Below are positions 18,161-26,566 of a DNA stretch of 64,000 nucleotides, one piece after another. Every line of letters starts with the position of its first letter. Position 1 is the stretch's first letter. The position numbers were made by a program, and so were the translations under genes. Origin of the DNA: Vibrio rotiferianus CAIM 577 = LMG 21460 (lineage in GTDB: Bacteria; Pseudomonadota; Gammaproteobacteria; Enterobacterales; Vibrionaceae). The stretch is from positions 1 to 64,000 of the forward strand of contig NZ_APHW01000103.1 of assembly GCF_002741985.1 (NCBI RefSeq), written 5' to 3'. The notes beneath the pieces are model-generated. The model saw only the letters and a program-made list of their open reading frames with translations. It did not search any database and had not been told where the DNA came from.

Positions 18161-19494
18161 TTAACGTATAATAAATAGCTCTTCGTGATAACTTTTATCA
18201 ATATTAAATTGATGTGCAGCTAGCTCTTTTTTCAGTGTTTTTGAAAAAACTTCTGGCCCACAAAAATACATTTCATATTGACTCAAATTGCCACACTGCA
18301 GCGCGATGCGTTGAGCATTCAAACGTGGTGATTTTAGCGTATCGATCACATGCAATTTAACTTTCGCTTCATGGGCGAGATGCCATAACTCATCAACTAA
18401 TTGGCCGTCTATACCACGAGTGCAATAAAAAAGATGAACGTTGCTAATGCGCGCTTGCGTTTTAAGCGCTTCCAAAGCGGCAAAGAAAGAAGCAATCCCC
18501 ACCCCACCAGCGATCCAGATTTGTGGTTTATCTAAATCAAATGCTAAACGCCCGTAAGGCCCTTCTACCATCACGGCATCGCCCGCTTTTACTCGTTCAT
18601 AGAGACCAGTAGTAAAGTCCCCTAGTTCTTTGATTAAGAAACGTAGTTCGCTGCTTTCGGTGCTTGATACAATAGTAAACGGATGGGCATCCTCATCACC
18701 AAAGCGCAAGTAGGCAAATTGACCCGCCTTATGGCCTTGCCAAGACGCATTTGGCTTTAAGACTAACTCCATCACTTCTGATTGTGGGAAGTAACGTGTC
18801 GCGCTCACCTCCGCCGAGTGTTTGTTACGACGCCCCACAAAACCAGACAAACTGTAAACCGCGGCAATCGAACCAATTAAGGCGAAAGCAATCGTGACAT
18901 AGTAAATAGGCTCCCCCCCCAATACGCACGTTTCAGCAGCAAAACAGAATGTATCGCGATAAAGAGATACGCCACTGACATCAAGCGGTGCGACAATTTG
19001 AAGGGCTTGTATTTCACTGCGCTCCATAAAGAAACCACCAGCAAAACTAATAGTAAGTAGAAAGCCCATTCCCCCATGCCTTGAGCAAAGTCGCGTAAGC
19101 CACTTATCCAAGCCTCAATACCAGAAAGATTCCCTGCGGGGCCAGCACCTGAGTGTTTTACTGGTCTAGCCAATACACCTGACATAACCAACCATTTCGG
19201 CACCTGGTACCAAAGCCAGTGTGCAACACCCAATGCAACACCGCTAATGCCTAGCCATTTGTGAACTCGATACGCTTTGTCCATACCACTCAGCCAGCTT
19301 TCAACTACAGGGAGACGCATCGCCAGCACCATGGTGATCGACATCAGCATCAACGACAAAATCCCTGAATATTGGATCATGGCAGAACGCCATTCAAAAA
19401 CATTGGTTGAAGAGAAAAGCTGTGGCTCCATCGCAAACCATAATACGGACATCACAGCGATCATTGCCCAAATAATATTGCGGACTATTTTCAT
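18161..19494 (-). pseudogene. Ferric-reductase-like transmembrane flavoprotein gene interrupted at a G8 tract
   Basis: The first part (start 19494) encodes a ferric-reductase-type membrane domain with histidines in pairs (YRVHKWLG, GVAHWLWYQ and SHRLMSVAYLFIAIHS) suited to bind haem. At 18913-18920 the coding strand carries eight G, and this frame ends shortly after. The next frame continues with GEPIYYVTIAFAL and then a ferredoxin-reductase-like module: FAD motif HPFTIVSS, NAD(P) motif IAGGVGIASFFAA and YFCGPEVF near the C-terminus. Six or nine G would restore one protein of about 444 residues. The intact product would pass electrons from NAD(P)H across the membrane. The same ambiguity applies here as at the other tract. 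Confidence 0.8.
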
Positions 19495-19704
19495 GATTGG
19501 TTACTCGGTTAATTGACAACTTTACTTTAGCTATCCACATGTAAAGCAACGTCAATAAACGTAAAAGCTGGTAAAGCTTGGCACATGCAAAGATTCCTAC
19601 AGAAAAAAGACAAGAATCTAACAGTGATTAGAGTATTCGCTCGTTATAGTGCTCCTACTTCTCGCAAAGTGCGAACCTGAATAAATAACACTAAGAAATC
19701 GATA

Positions 19705-20556
19705 ATGAAAAAGCTCTTGCTGCTACTTGGATTACTGGCCTCTTCTAGCGTAACTTACGCCGCCAAGCTAAATGAAGATCTAGCCGCAATTGAGCAGCAC
19801 ATTGGAGGTCGTATTGGCGTTTCAGTTTGGGATACACAAAACGATCAACATTGGGATTACCGCGGAGATGAACGCTTCCCAATGATGAGCACATTCAAAA
19901 CGCTTGCGTGTGCGACCATGCTCAATGACATGGACAGCGAAAAGCTTGATAAAAATGCCACTGCGAAAGTAGAAGAACGCAACATAGTAGTGTGGTCACC
20001 AGTGATGGATCGCATGGCTGGGCAAACCACCCGTATTGAACATGCGTGTGAAGCCGCAATGCTGATGAGTGATAACACCGCAGCCAACATTGTTTTACGT
20101 AGCATTGGTGGCCCAAATGGTGTAACCAGATTCTTGCGTTCTATCGGGGATGGAGCAACGCGTCTTGACCGTTTTGAGCCGAGATTAAATGAAGCGAAAC
20201 CGGGCGACAAGCAAGACACGACAACGCCTAACGCCATGGTAAACACTCTACACACCCTACTAGAAGGCGATGCGCTATCTTACGAATCACGCATTCAGTT
20301 AAAGATTTGGATGCAAGACAACAAAGTCTCTGATTCTTTGATGCGCTCTGTGTTGCCAAAAGGCTGGTCGATTGCCGATCGTTCAGGTGCTGGCGGCTTT
20401 GGCTCGCGTGGTATCACGGCGATGATCTGGAAAGAAAACCATAAACCGGTTTACATCAGCATTTACATTACTGAGACCGATTTATCCTTGCAGGCACGCG
20501 ATCAGGTTATCGCTCAAGTGAGCCAGTTAATATTGGATGAGTACAATACTATTTAA
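19705..20556 (+). CDS. blaCARB: Class A carbenicillin-hydrolysing beta-lactamase (CARB family)
   Basis: The 283-residue protein has a signal peptide (to about residue 20) and all class A motifs: S62-T-F-K65 (the catalytic serine and lysine), S122-D-N124, E158-x-x-L-N162 in the omega loop, and R226-S-G228 in place of the usual K-T/S-G. Arginine at that position marks the CARB/PSE family. It hydrolyses penicillins in the periplasm. Such genes are intrinsic to the chromosome in V. parahaemolyticus and V. alginolyticus, and no integron or IS flanks this copy, so it is probably not acquired. It stands alone with a strong terminator. Confidence 0.95.
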   Translation: MKKLLLLLGLLASSSVTYAAKLNEDLAAIEQHIGGRIGVSVWDTQNDQHWDYRGDERFPMMSTFKTLACATMLNDMDSEKLDKNATAKVEERNIVVWSPVMDRMAGQTTRIEHACEAAMLMSDNTAANIVLRSIGGPNGVTRFLRSIGDGATRLDRFEPRLNEAKPGDKQDTTTPNAMVNTLHTLLEGDALSYESRIQLKIWMQDNKVSDSLMRSVLPKGWSIADRSGAGGFGSRGITAMIWKENHKPVYISIYITETDLSLQARDQVIAQVSQLILDEYNTI

Positions 20557-20570
20557 CGCTCGCTAAATAA

Positions 20571-20601
20571 TAAAAAACGGAGCTTTCGGGCTCCGTTTTT
20601 T
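20571..20601 (+). terminator. Terminator after blaCARB
   Basis: AAAACGGAGC pairs with GCTCCGTTTT around a TTTCGG loop, followed by a T run. The A run on the left would also serve the converging acetyltransferase gene. Confidence 0.9.
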
Positions 20602-20613
20602 ATTGCGGGTAAC

Positions 20614-21186
20614 CTACCAGTATGCAGGACTATCCAAACCTTGCACGCAAGAGGACGTGCCTTGGATTGGCGTCAGTTCACCTGCAAGTGATTGTGCCAA
20701 CCAACCATGTGGAAAGCTCAAAGTATGAGGCGCTTTGAATTGCGCTTCCGTCACTTGTTGGAAACCAACGCGCGAGTAGAAATTAGGATCGCCGTAGGTA
20801 AACACCAACTCTATACCTTGCTGCTTCAAGTGTTCAAGGCCAAAGCTGATCAGGGCTTGTCCTACGCCTTTACCTTGGCACTCTGTCAATGTGGCCATTG
20901 GAGACAATAAGTAACCCACTTCACCATTCTCAAAGCTTAATGGAGTAAATAACACGCCTGCGATCAAGCGTTCACCCTGTTTCGCAACAAAGCCTTTCAA
21001 TTCTTGCTCTGACGTTGTAGTTAACAAATCGCCGACGAGTAAGCCAATGGTTTTACCTTCTGCTTCACCTTCAGAATCAGAAAAGGTTTGAGTAAACAAA
21101 GCGATCATCTCGCTGCTCATGGCTCTCTCATATTGAGAAAGTTTGTAGTTAGATTTTTGAGTATTATGATTTGTTGTTTCGTTCAT
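20614..21186 (-). CDS. GNAT-family N-acetyltransferase
   Basis: The protein of about 190 residues has the GNAT fold: an N-terminal helix EMIALFTQTFSDSEG, then LSPMATLTECQGKGVGQALI, which contains the acetyl-CoA-binding QxxGxG/A loop, and the late strand VFTYGDPNFYSRVGF. The pattern PNFYSRVGF resembles the YhbS-like subgroup. The substrate is unknown. I chose the ATG at 21186 because the longer frame would run back into the MerR-methyltransferase gene, which ends eight bases upstream. The two genes are therefore probably one transcript. Confidence 0.8.
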   Translation of the reverse strand: MNETTNHNTQKSNYKLSQYERAMSSEMIALFTQTFSDSEGEAEGKTIGLLVGDLLTTTSEQELKGFVAKQGERLIAGVLFTPLSFENGEVGYLLSPMATLTECQGKGVGQALISFGLEHLKQQGIELVFTYGDPNFYSRVGFQQVTEAQFKAPHTLSFPHGWLAQSLAGELTPIQGTSSCVQGLDSPAYW

Positions 21187-21193
21187 TTTTCTA

Positions 21194-22357
21194 TCAATCT
21201 TTTTGTAAGATATACATCTGATACGCCACTTCATTACCACGGCGTTTAACGATATCTAATTCAACTTGTATGTCTTTCAATGCTTGTGATGCTGGCATCT
21301 CAGCTTTCAAACTTTGCACACGCTCATTTAAAGGAACGTAGTAGTTATCCCATGCCTGTTGGCTAATTGGGAACGTCTCTAACACTCGGTAGCCTGTTGC
21401 TTTCGCTTGCGCAATGCGCTTCTCAACGCTGCCCATATCTGGGTACTCTTTTTGCCAGAATGCCACCGTATCTTCGCTTGGCGTGTCTGTATTCCAAACC
21501 AAATCGCTCACCACTAAGATACCGCCGTCTTTAAGCAATGGTCGCCATGCTTTGAATGCGTTTTCCACGCCCATGATGTAAGCACTGCCTTCCGCCCAAA
21601 TTAGGTTGCTCGTCCCGTCGGCGAATGGCAGTTCAGTCATGCTGGCACACACCGTGGTGATATTGTCACTTAGGCCAAGAGCCTGAGCTTTGCCTTGCAA
21701 GCGTTGCAAAGACGGCTCGTCATTATCGACCGCGGTAACATGTGCGTGTTTTGCCAAAGTACGAGTCGCAATGCCCTGACCACAGCCGATTTCCAAGATT
21801 TCATCAGGTTGAGTTGATAATAGGCTCAACGCTTTCAACGTATCTTGCTCTGAACCCGGCCCCCAAAACTCCAAGGCTTCATATACGCGGAAGAAGTCCG
21901 CCATGTAGTCGTCGTGAGTATTCATGTCTTTTGATAACCAACGTAAGTGAAGGGCTTCTTTCTCGCTAAAACCTTGCGTCATCAGCCATTTCAAGTGCGC
22001 ATCCGGCGCGACTTCATCCAACGATTCATGCCAATCGGTTAACGGTGTTTCACCCAGCAGCGCTGCCAACAGCTGTCGCGATTTCTGCTTTTGCTCAATC
22101 TCTTCATCGAGCTGTTTGAGTCTTTCCAACATCAACTGGCGATCCACTTTCGCTTCCAGACAGGCTTTACATTCTTTGAGCGTCAGTCCACCGCTCTGCA
22201 ATTGCTGGATCAAACGCAAGCGTTGCAGATCCGCATCGCTATACGCGCGGTAGCCGTTACTTAACCGTTGCCCTTTGATGAGCTCAATCTTCTCGTAATA
22301 GAGCAATGTGGTGCGAGACAAGCCCAGCATCTCAGCCAGTTCCGATATCCGATACAT
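21194..22357 (-). CDS. MerR-type regulator fused to an SAM-dependent methyltransferase
   Basis: In 387 residues this protein combines an N-terminal MerR DNA-binding domain (residues 1-70, ISELAEMLGLSRTTLLYYE then LSNGYRAYSDADLQRL), a coiled-coil dimerisation helix rich in Leu/Glu/Lys (about 75-115) and a class I methyltransferase. The latter has SAM motif I at EILEIGCGQGIATRTLA, an acidic VDNDEP strand end, and VVSDLVWN. Regulation by methylation state or SAM binding is conceivable but not shown. The promoter upstream has a 19-base spacer, as expected if the protein controls itself. An acetyltransferase follows in the same operon. Confidence 0.87.
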   Translation of the reverse strand: MYRISELAEMLGLSRTTLLYYEKIELIKGQRLSNGYRAYSDADLQRLRLIQQLQSGGLTLKECKACLEAKVDRQLMLERLKQLDEEIEQKQKSRQLLAALLGETPLTDWHESLDEVAPDAHLKWLMTQGFSEKEALHLRWLSKDMNTHDDYMADFFRVYEALEFWGPGSEQDTLKALSLLSTQPDEILEIGCGQGIATRTLAKHAHVTAVDNDEPSLQRLQGKAQALGLSDNITTVCASMTELPFADGTSNLIWAEGSAYIMGVENAFKAWRPLLKDGGILVVSDLVWNTDTPSEDTVAFWQKEYPDMGSVEKRIAQAKATGYRVLETFPISQQAWDNYYVPLNERVQSLKAEMPASQALKDIQVELDIVKRRGNEVAYQMYILQKD

Positions 22358-22384
22358 GTAATTTTCCTCAGCGCTGATGAAAGC

Positions 22385-22415
22385 ATCTTAAACTGTAGAG
22401 TTATAGACAGGTCAA
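22385..22415 (-). promoter_or_regulatory. MerR-type promoter with 19-bp spacer
   Basis: On the minus strand TTGACC (22410-22415) and TAAGAT (22385-22390) flank a 19-base spacer with CTGT/ACAG ends, the layout expected for a MerR-family binding site. It lies 28 bases upstream of the MerR-methyltransferase start, consistent with autoregulation. Confidence 0.6.
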
Positions 22416-22551
22416 CATGAATTGTAGAAAAAGATACGCTGAAAGATAAAACGCGATGAGAAAAGCATCAGGTTACTAAAAGGTAACTGGTTGAATTCAC
22501 ACTCTTGGTCTCCATATCCATTTTATAACTCGAAAAAGTAAGGTCTGTTTT

Positions 22552-23205
22552 ATGGAATCAGTAATCAAAATCGACGTAGTGTCAGATGTGGTTTGCCCTT
22601 GGTGCATCATCGGCTACAAACGCTTAGAACAAGCAATTCAAGAGCTAGGATTGGAAGATAAAATTGAGTTGGAATGGCAACCGTTCGAATTGAACCCAAA
22701 CATGCCAGCAGAAGGTGAAAACCTACGCCAACACCTAGCGAATAAATATGGAACAACACCGGAAGACAGCATTCGTGCACGCGATAACCTGACTAATCTG
22801 GGTAAAGAAGTGGGATTCGACTTTGACTACTTTGATGACATGAAGATGGTCAATACGCGAGATGCACACGTACTGCTGCAGTGGGCGGAACAATTTGGTA
22901 AGCAAACTGAACTGAAGTTAGCCCTGTTTGCCGCGTTCTTTGGTCAACGCAAAGATGTCTCTGACCGAAGCACACTGGCAACGATTCTGACTGACATTGG
23001 TTTAGATGCAAATATGGGCATCGCCACCCTAGACGATGCAAGTAATGCTGACTCTATCGAGTATCAAGAAAGCCAATGGCATCAACTTGGCGTGAGCTCA
23101 GTACCAACAGTCGTGTTCAATATGGAAAGTGCAGTGACAGGCGCTCAACCAGTTGAAGTCTACAAGCAGATCCTGAGCGAATACGCAGAAAAACTGGCTA
23201 AGTAA
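22552..23205 (+). CDS. DsbA-family oxidoreductase (FrnE-like)
   Basis: The 217-residue cytoplasmic protein has a thioredoxin fold opening with KIDVVSDVVCPWCIIGYKR, so the CPWC redox or active-site motif lies near residue 16. A helical insertion follows, and the cis-proline region is VSSVPTVVFN at about 182. There is no signal peptide. It belongs to the FrnE / 2-hydroxychromene-2-carboxylate isomerase-like group of DsbA proteins, whose members act as thiol oxidoreductases or isomerases. AAGG stands eight bases before the ATG. A GTTAC palindrome upstream could be an operator. Confidence 0.88.
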   Translation: MESVIKIDVVSDVVCPWCIIGYKRLEQAIQELGLEDKIELEWQPFELNPNMPAEGENLRQHLANKYGTTPEDSIRARDNLTNLGKEVGFDFDYFDDMKMVNTRDAHVLLQWAEQFGKQTELKLALFAAFFGQRKDVSDRSTLATILTDIGLDANMGIATLDDASNADSIEYQESQWHQLGVSSVPTVVFNMESAVTGAQPVEVYKQILSEYAEKLAK

Positions 23206-23216
23206 CAGGTCATAAG

Positions 23217-23253
23217 AAAACGCCCACAATACGGTCGCATTGTGGGCGTTTTT
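23217..23253 (+). terminator. Bidirectional terminator
   Basis: AAAACGCCCACAAT pairs with ATTGTGGGCGTTTT, a 14-base-pair stem with T runs on both strands. It separates the DsbA-like gene from the converging Nudix gene. Confidence 0.92.
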
Positions 23254-23275
23254 GTATTCTGTTCGTGATTGGGTG

Positions 23276-23674
23276 CTACTTCACTAATCCTTGTTCAACC
23301 AAGCGTGGGAAGACCTCATTGCGAAAAATCGTGCTTATCGCGATGTTATCCACGTTTGAAGAATCTACCCATTGGCACTCTGCGATTTCGTTACTGGCAA
23401 CCACCTCGCCCGAGTAATCATTAACGAAGAACACATCCATGACCAAAGTAATGCCGTCTTTATCGTGTGCAGGCGCTTCAAAGCGACCAAAAAGCGTCAA
23501 GGCATCTTCCGCCACGACAATGCTTACTTCTTCTTGCAGTTCACGACACAACGCTTGCTCTGGTGTTTCGCCACTATCCAGTTTTCCACCCGGCGCATAA
23601 AAGGTGTCTTTGCCTTTTGAGCGCAGCACTAACAGTGCGCCGTCTTTAATGATGATACCTGCAGACTTGTGCAT
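23276..23674 (-). CDS. Nudix hydrolase
   Basis: The 132-residue protein carries the Nudix box beginning at about residue 29: GGKLDSGETPEQALCRELQE continuing EV, which matches the GX5EX7REUXEEXGU pattern except that Ser follows Val. The Glu metal ligands are present. Family members cleave nucleoside diphosphates linked to other groups, including oxidised nucleotides. The short length and the start KSAGIIIKDGALLVL fit a MutT-like housekeeping enzyme. The substrate is unknown. It is the second gene of a probable unit after the acetyltransferase at 23694-24209, with a 19-base gap. Confidence 0.88.
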   Translation of the reverse strand: MHKSAGIIIKDGALLVLRSKGKDTFYAPGGKLDSGETPEQALCRELQEEVSIVVAEDALTLFGRFEAPAHDKDGITLVMDVFFVNDYSGEVVASNEIAECQWVDSSNVDNIAISTIFRNEVFPRLVEQGLVK

Positions 23675-23693
23675 CTTGCTTTCCTTCTAAGCG

Positions 23694-24209
23694 TTAGAGA
23701 AACTTCTCGATCATGACTTCATTGATGTACTGGTCTTTAACTTTGGCGTGCTTCTTAGCGGTGCCGACCACTTCAAAGCCATGTTTCAGATACGTTGCGA
23801 GCGCGTTGGGGTTGTCCTCTCGTACATAAGCAAACAACTTTTCGTAACCTTTGGATTTAGCATCGGCAAAAGTGGCGGTAAACAGTGCTGAAGCGACACC
23901 TTGTCGGCGGCACTTGGCATCGACGAACGTACCAATAATGCCAACGTGAGCAAATGCCTTGGTATAGCTGGCGAAGGGCTCTACGTTTTGGAAACCCAGT
24001 ACATTACTACCTTCCTCGTCTCCTTCTGTCACATTCAATGCCACATTGAATACACCCGTTTCAGGAAAGCTTTCAATGAAGCCTTCTTCCTCTTCTGGGG
24101 TGAAGGTAGTATCAAGGATTGTATATAAGCCCTCTTTGATGATGGGATTGAGAACTTCGGTAATGCCTTGAGCGTGCTGTTTCTGTGCCTTTGTGACGAC
24201 AACTTTCAT
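23694..24209 (-). CDS. GNAT-family N-acetyltransferase
   Basis: The 171-residue protein shows the GNAT fold, with IIGTFVDAKCRRQGVASALFTATF giving the RRxGxA acetyl-CoA loop (about residue 101) and LFAYVREDNPNALATYLKHGF as the final alpha-beta unit. The early residues KAQKQHAQGITEVLN and PEEEEGFIESF place it near the PAT/phosphinothricin-type subgroup. The substrate is unknown. The Nudix gene follows in the same direction within 20 bases. Confidence 0.82.
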   Translation of the reverse strand: MKVVVTKAQKQHAQGITEVLNPIIKEGLYTILDTTFTPEEEEGFIESFPETGVFNVALNVTEGDEEGSNVLGFQNVEPFASYTKAFAHVGIIGTFVDAKCRRQGVASALFTATFADAKSKGYEKLFAYVREDNPNALATYLKHGFEVVGTAKKHAKVKDQYINEVMIEKFL

Positions 24210-24336
24210 AGTATTTTTCGTTCTTTTTATAGGGATGGAATAGGAGCTCTATTATCTTCTATCTTGATCGTAAAACCAATGACCTAACGATCGTTCGATC
24301 AGTAAGTATCCACTGGATAATCGTATCGTTAACGCT

Positions 24337-24699
24337 CTATAAATAAACCACCGCTTCAATGTTGTTACCATCAGGATCATAAAGAAAAGCTGCGTAGTAA
24401 TTTGGCGCATAGTGTTCACGCAAGCCAGGCTCACCATGACAAGTAAAACCAGCCTCAATAGCTGCTTTATGAAAGACCTCGACGGACGCTTTATCATTCG
24501 CTTTAAACGCAATGTGGCAAGGAGCACTTTGGTCACCCTTTTCTATCAGGAAACGCGTATTGGGTTCATCAACTAATCCAAAGCCTGCCGCTGCTTCGTC
24601 CGACCATTTTAACTCGATGCCCAAAGGGGTAAGCACCTTGGAGTAAAAAACGACACAGGCGTTAAAATCCACAACCTCAATTTCAAAATGATCAATCAT
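24337..24699 (-). CDS. VOC-family (glyoxalase-like) protein
   Basis: The 120-residue protein has the vicinal-oxygen-chelate fold: MIDHFEIEVVDF at the start (first metal-type His), CHIAFKANDKASVEVFHKA in the middle, and AFLYDPDGNNIEAV (the DPDGNxxE motif) near the end. A His and a Glu are in the usual metal-ligand places. Such proteins are glyoxalases, dioxygenases or thiol transferases that confer resistance or act in catabolism. No specific function can be assigned. It lies downstream of the ccp terminator and is transcribed alone. Confidence 0.85.
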   Translation of the reverse strand: MIDHFEIEVVDFNACVVFYSKVLTPLGIELKWSDEAAAGFGLVDEPNTRFLIEKGDQSAPCHIAFKANDKASVEVFHKAAIEAGFTCHGEPGLREHYAPNYYAAFLYDPDGNNIEAVVYL

Positions 24700-24730
24700 A
24701 CCAATCCCTATTTGATTGAATTTCCTGCAT

Positions 24731-24760
24731 AAAAAAGACCACCTTAGTCAAAGGTGGTCT
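24731..24760 (-). terminator. Terminator of the ccp gene
   Basis: GACCACCTT pairs with AAGGTGGTC, with a run of six T on the minus strand. It lies just downstream of the peroxidase stop codon and upstream of the VOC gene. Confidence 0.85.
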
Positions 24761-24814
24761 CAATTGCGAAGTCTATCGTTTTATCGGTGACAAACTTGTC
24801 GGTAACGCCTCAAC

Positions 24815-26221
24815 TTAACTTAAAGGGCGGCCTTCATAATCGCCCGTCAGTGTTTTCAAGAACGCTTTGATGGCATCCACTTCTTCATCCGACATTTCCA
24901 CTCCGACTTGGTATTTACCCATGTCGTAGATGGCTTTTTCTAGCGTATCAGCATGTCCATCGTGGAAGTATGGCGGTGTCAGTGCAATGTTACGCAAGGT
25001 TGGCACTTTGAACTTGTGTCTGTCTTCTTTGTTGCCAGTGAAGTTGTAACGACCAAGGTCTGCGTCCGTCATGTCAGTACCACGCTCAGCAAAGTAATCC
25101 GCTTTCATGCCCATGGTTTCAAACGTTTCACCACCCATGGCTTCACCTGCGTGACAGGTTTGACAGTCGTACTTTTTAAACAACATCAAACCGTATTTCT
25201 CATGTGAATCCAGTGCCTTTGTATCACCCATCATGTATTGGTCGAAGCGGCTGTTTGGTGTGGTTAGGGTTTTCTCAAACTCGGCAATCGCATCCGTAAT
25301 GTTGTTGCCATTAATCTCACCTGAGTAAACCTTTTGGAACATCGCGACCATATCTGGGTCTTGGCTTAACTTATCGACGATTTCATCCCAATCCATAGAA
25401 CCCATTTCAATAGGGTTAAACGGAGGACCACCCGCTTGGTCTTGCAGATCCGCGGCACGACCATCCCAGAATTGCAGCTTGTTGTACACAGCGTTAAACA
25501 CAGTTGGCGCATTTATGCCACCAACTTGGCCATGAATGCCAACAGACGTTACGAGTCGGTCCACACCGCCTGTATCAAGGCTATGGCATGACGCACATGA
25601 GACACTATTGTCTCCCGATAGTCGCGTGTCGTGATAAAGCACCTTTCCCAACTCAGCCTTGTCTGCGTCGGTTTCAAACGTAGTGTAAATTGGTTGTAGA
25701 ACTTTGGTTTTACGTTCTTCAGATACCGGCGATTGTGCGTGGCGCTCTGCACGCTTCTCACGAATCCATTTCAGTAGCGTGTGTTTTTCATCTTTCGACA
25801 TACTTGCAGACCAGTGCATCGTGAGGTAAATCGCTGGCGGCATAGAATCGTCGTAGAGCACCTTCTCAAGACGAGCCAAAGCCACCTCAGAAACTGGATC
25901 GTTCTGCTTCACGTCATCCAGCAAGTTTGTCATGTCAAAGTGACGCATGGCCACTTTCACATCCGCTTCCATAATTTGTTTCGCCACTGGCATTTCAGAA
26001 TAGAAAGGCATTTCACTGCTCGGCGTATGACAGTAGCCACAACCTTTATCCGCCAATACCTTCATCGCTTGATAATCCAGTGTCGATTGATCTAACGAAC
26101 TAAATTGCGTCAGATTTTGTTGAGCCACTTTTTTATCGTCTTGGTTCACCATGTAAATGGCACCCAAGTAAGCCACCAAGCCTGCACCTACTATCCCTAG
26201 CGCTATTTTCTTTTTATTCAT
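24815..26221 (-). CDS. ccp: Triheme cytochrome c peroxidase (quinol peroxidase, YhjA-like)
   Basis: The 468-residue protein has an N-terminal membrane anchor (residues 5-24) and three CxxCH haem motifs: CGYCH at 61-65, CASCH at 209-213 and CQTCH at 353-357. Ordinary bacterial di-haem peroxidases are about 340 residues with two haems. The extra N-terminal haem domain and anchor match E. coli YhjA (465 residues), which takes electrons from quinols to reduce hydrogen peroxide in the periplasm under low oxygen. The later FWDGRAADLQDQAGGP segment is typical of the peroxidase core. An FNR-like site upstream fits anaerobic induction. Confidence 0.92.
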   Translation of the reverse strand: MNKKKIALGIVGAGLVAYLGAIYMVNQDDKKVAQQNLTQFSSLDQSTLDYQAMKVLADKGCGYCHTPSSEMPFYSEMPVAKQIMEADVKVAMRHFDMTNLLDDVKQNDPVSEVALARLEKVLYDDSMPPAIYLTMHWSASMSKDEKHTLLKWIREKRAERHAQSPVSEERKTKVLQPIYTTFETDADKAELGKVLYHDTRLSGDNSVSCASCHSLDTGGVDRLVTSVGIHGQVGGINAPTVFNAVYNKLQFWDGRAADLQDQAGGPPFNPIEMGSMDWDEIVDKLSQDPDMVAMFQKVYSGEINGNNITDAIAEFEKTLTTPNSRFDQYMMGDTKALDSHEKYGLMLFKKYDCQTCHAGEAMGGETFETMGMKADYFAERGTDMTDADLGRYNFTGNKEDRHKFKVPTLRNIALTPPYFHDGHADTLEKAIYDMGKYQVGVEMSDEEVDAIKAFLKTLTGDYEGRPLS

Positions 26222-26516
26222 GAAGATTCCCCTTAATCAGTTGCGGCGAAAGTTATTTAAATGAAGCAACTTTTAAAAATGGGAAAAAGGAATTGAAATT
26301 AATCGAATATTTAGATGAGTAACTTATTTAACATCTAACATTTTCTAAATCAGTTACTTGTAGATAAAAGTGAAAAACACAACATAAAAACAACAAGTTA
26401 AAAGTGGATCTTTTCTTGATATGAGTCAAAAATGGTAGGAGAGAAAATATATAACTGGGATTAATTAAAATTGATCAAAAATAAATCAGAGCGGATTAGA
26501 TAAGGAATTATAGACA
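26222..26516. other. Intergenic region upstream of ccp
   Basis: This A/T-rich stretch holds no convincing gene. It carries the FNR-like site listed separately, a TTGATCAA palindrome near 26470, and probably the promoter for the minus-strand ccp gene. Confidence 0.6.
26416..26429 (-). promoter_or_regulatory. FNR-like binding site upstream of ccp
   Basis: TTGATATGAGTCAA differs from the FNR consensus TTGAT-N4-ATCAA at one position. It lies about 195 bases upstream of the ccp start. E. coli yhjA is FNR-activated, so the match of gene and site is meaningful, but the distance is longer than usual. Confidence 0.5.
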
Positions 26517-26549
26517 CAAAAAAAGGCAGCTCATGAGCCACCTTTTTTG
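26517..26549 (-). terminator. Terminator of the 50-residue gene
   Basis: AAAAAAGG and GCTCATGAGC form a long inverted repeat with CCTTTTTT. It is symmetrical and lies just after the stop of the small minus-strand gene. Confidence 0.85.
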
Positions 26550-26566
26550 TAAGTCAGCAAATTAAA

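Noticed and set aside
18877..19111. Overlapping frames in the ferric-reductase region taken as two genes
   Set aside because: The overlap is at the G8 tract and domain content shows one split protein rather than two.
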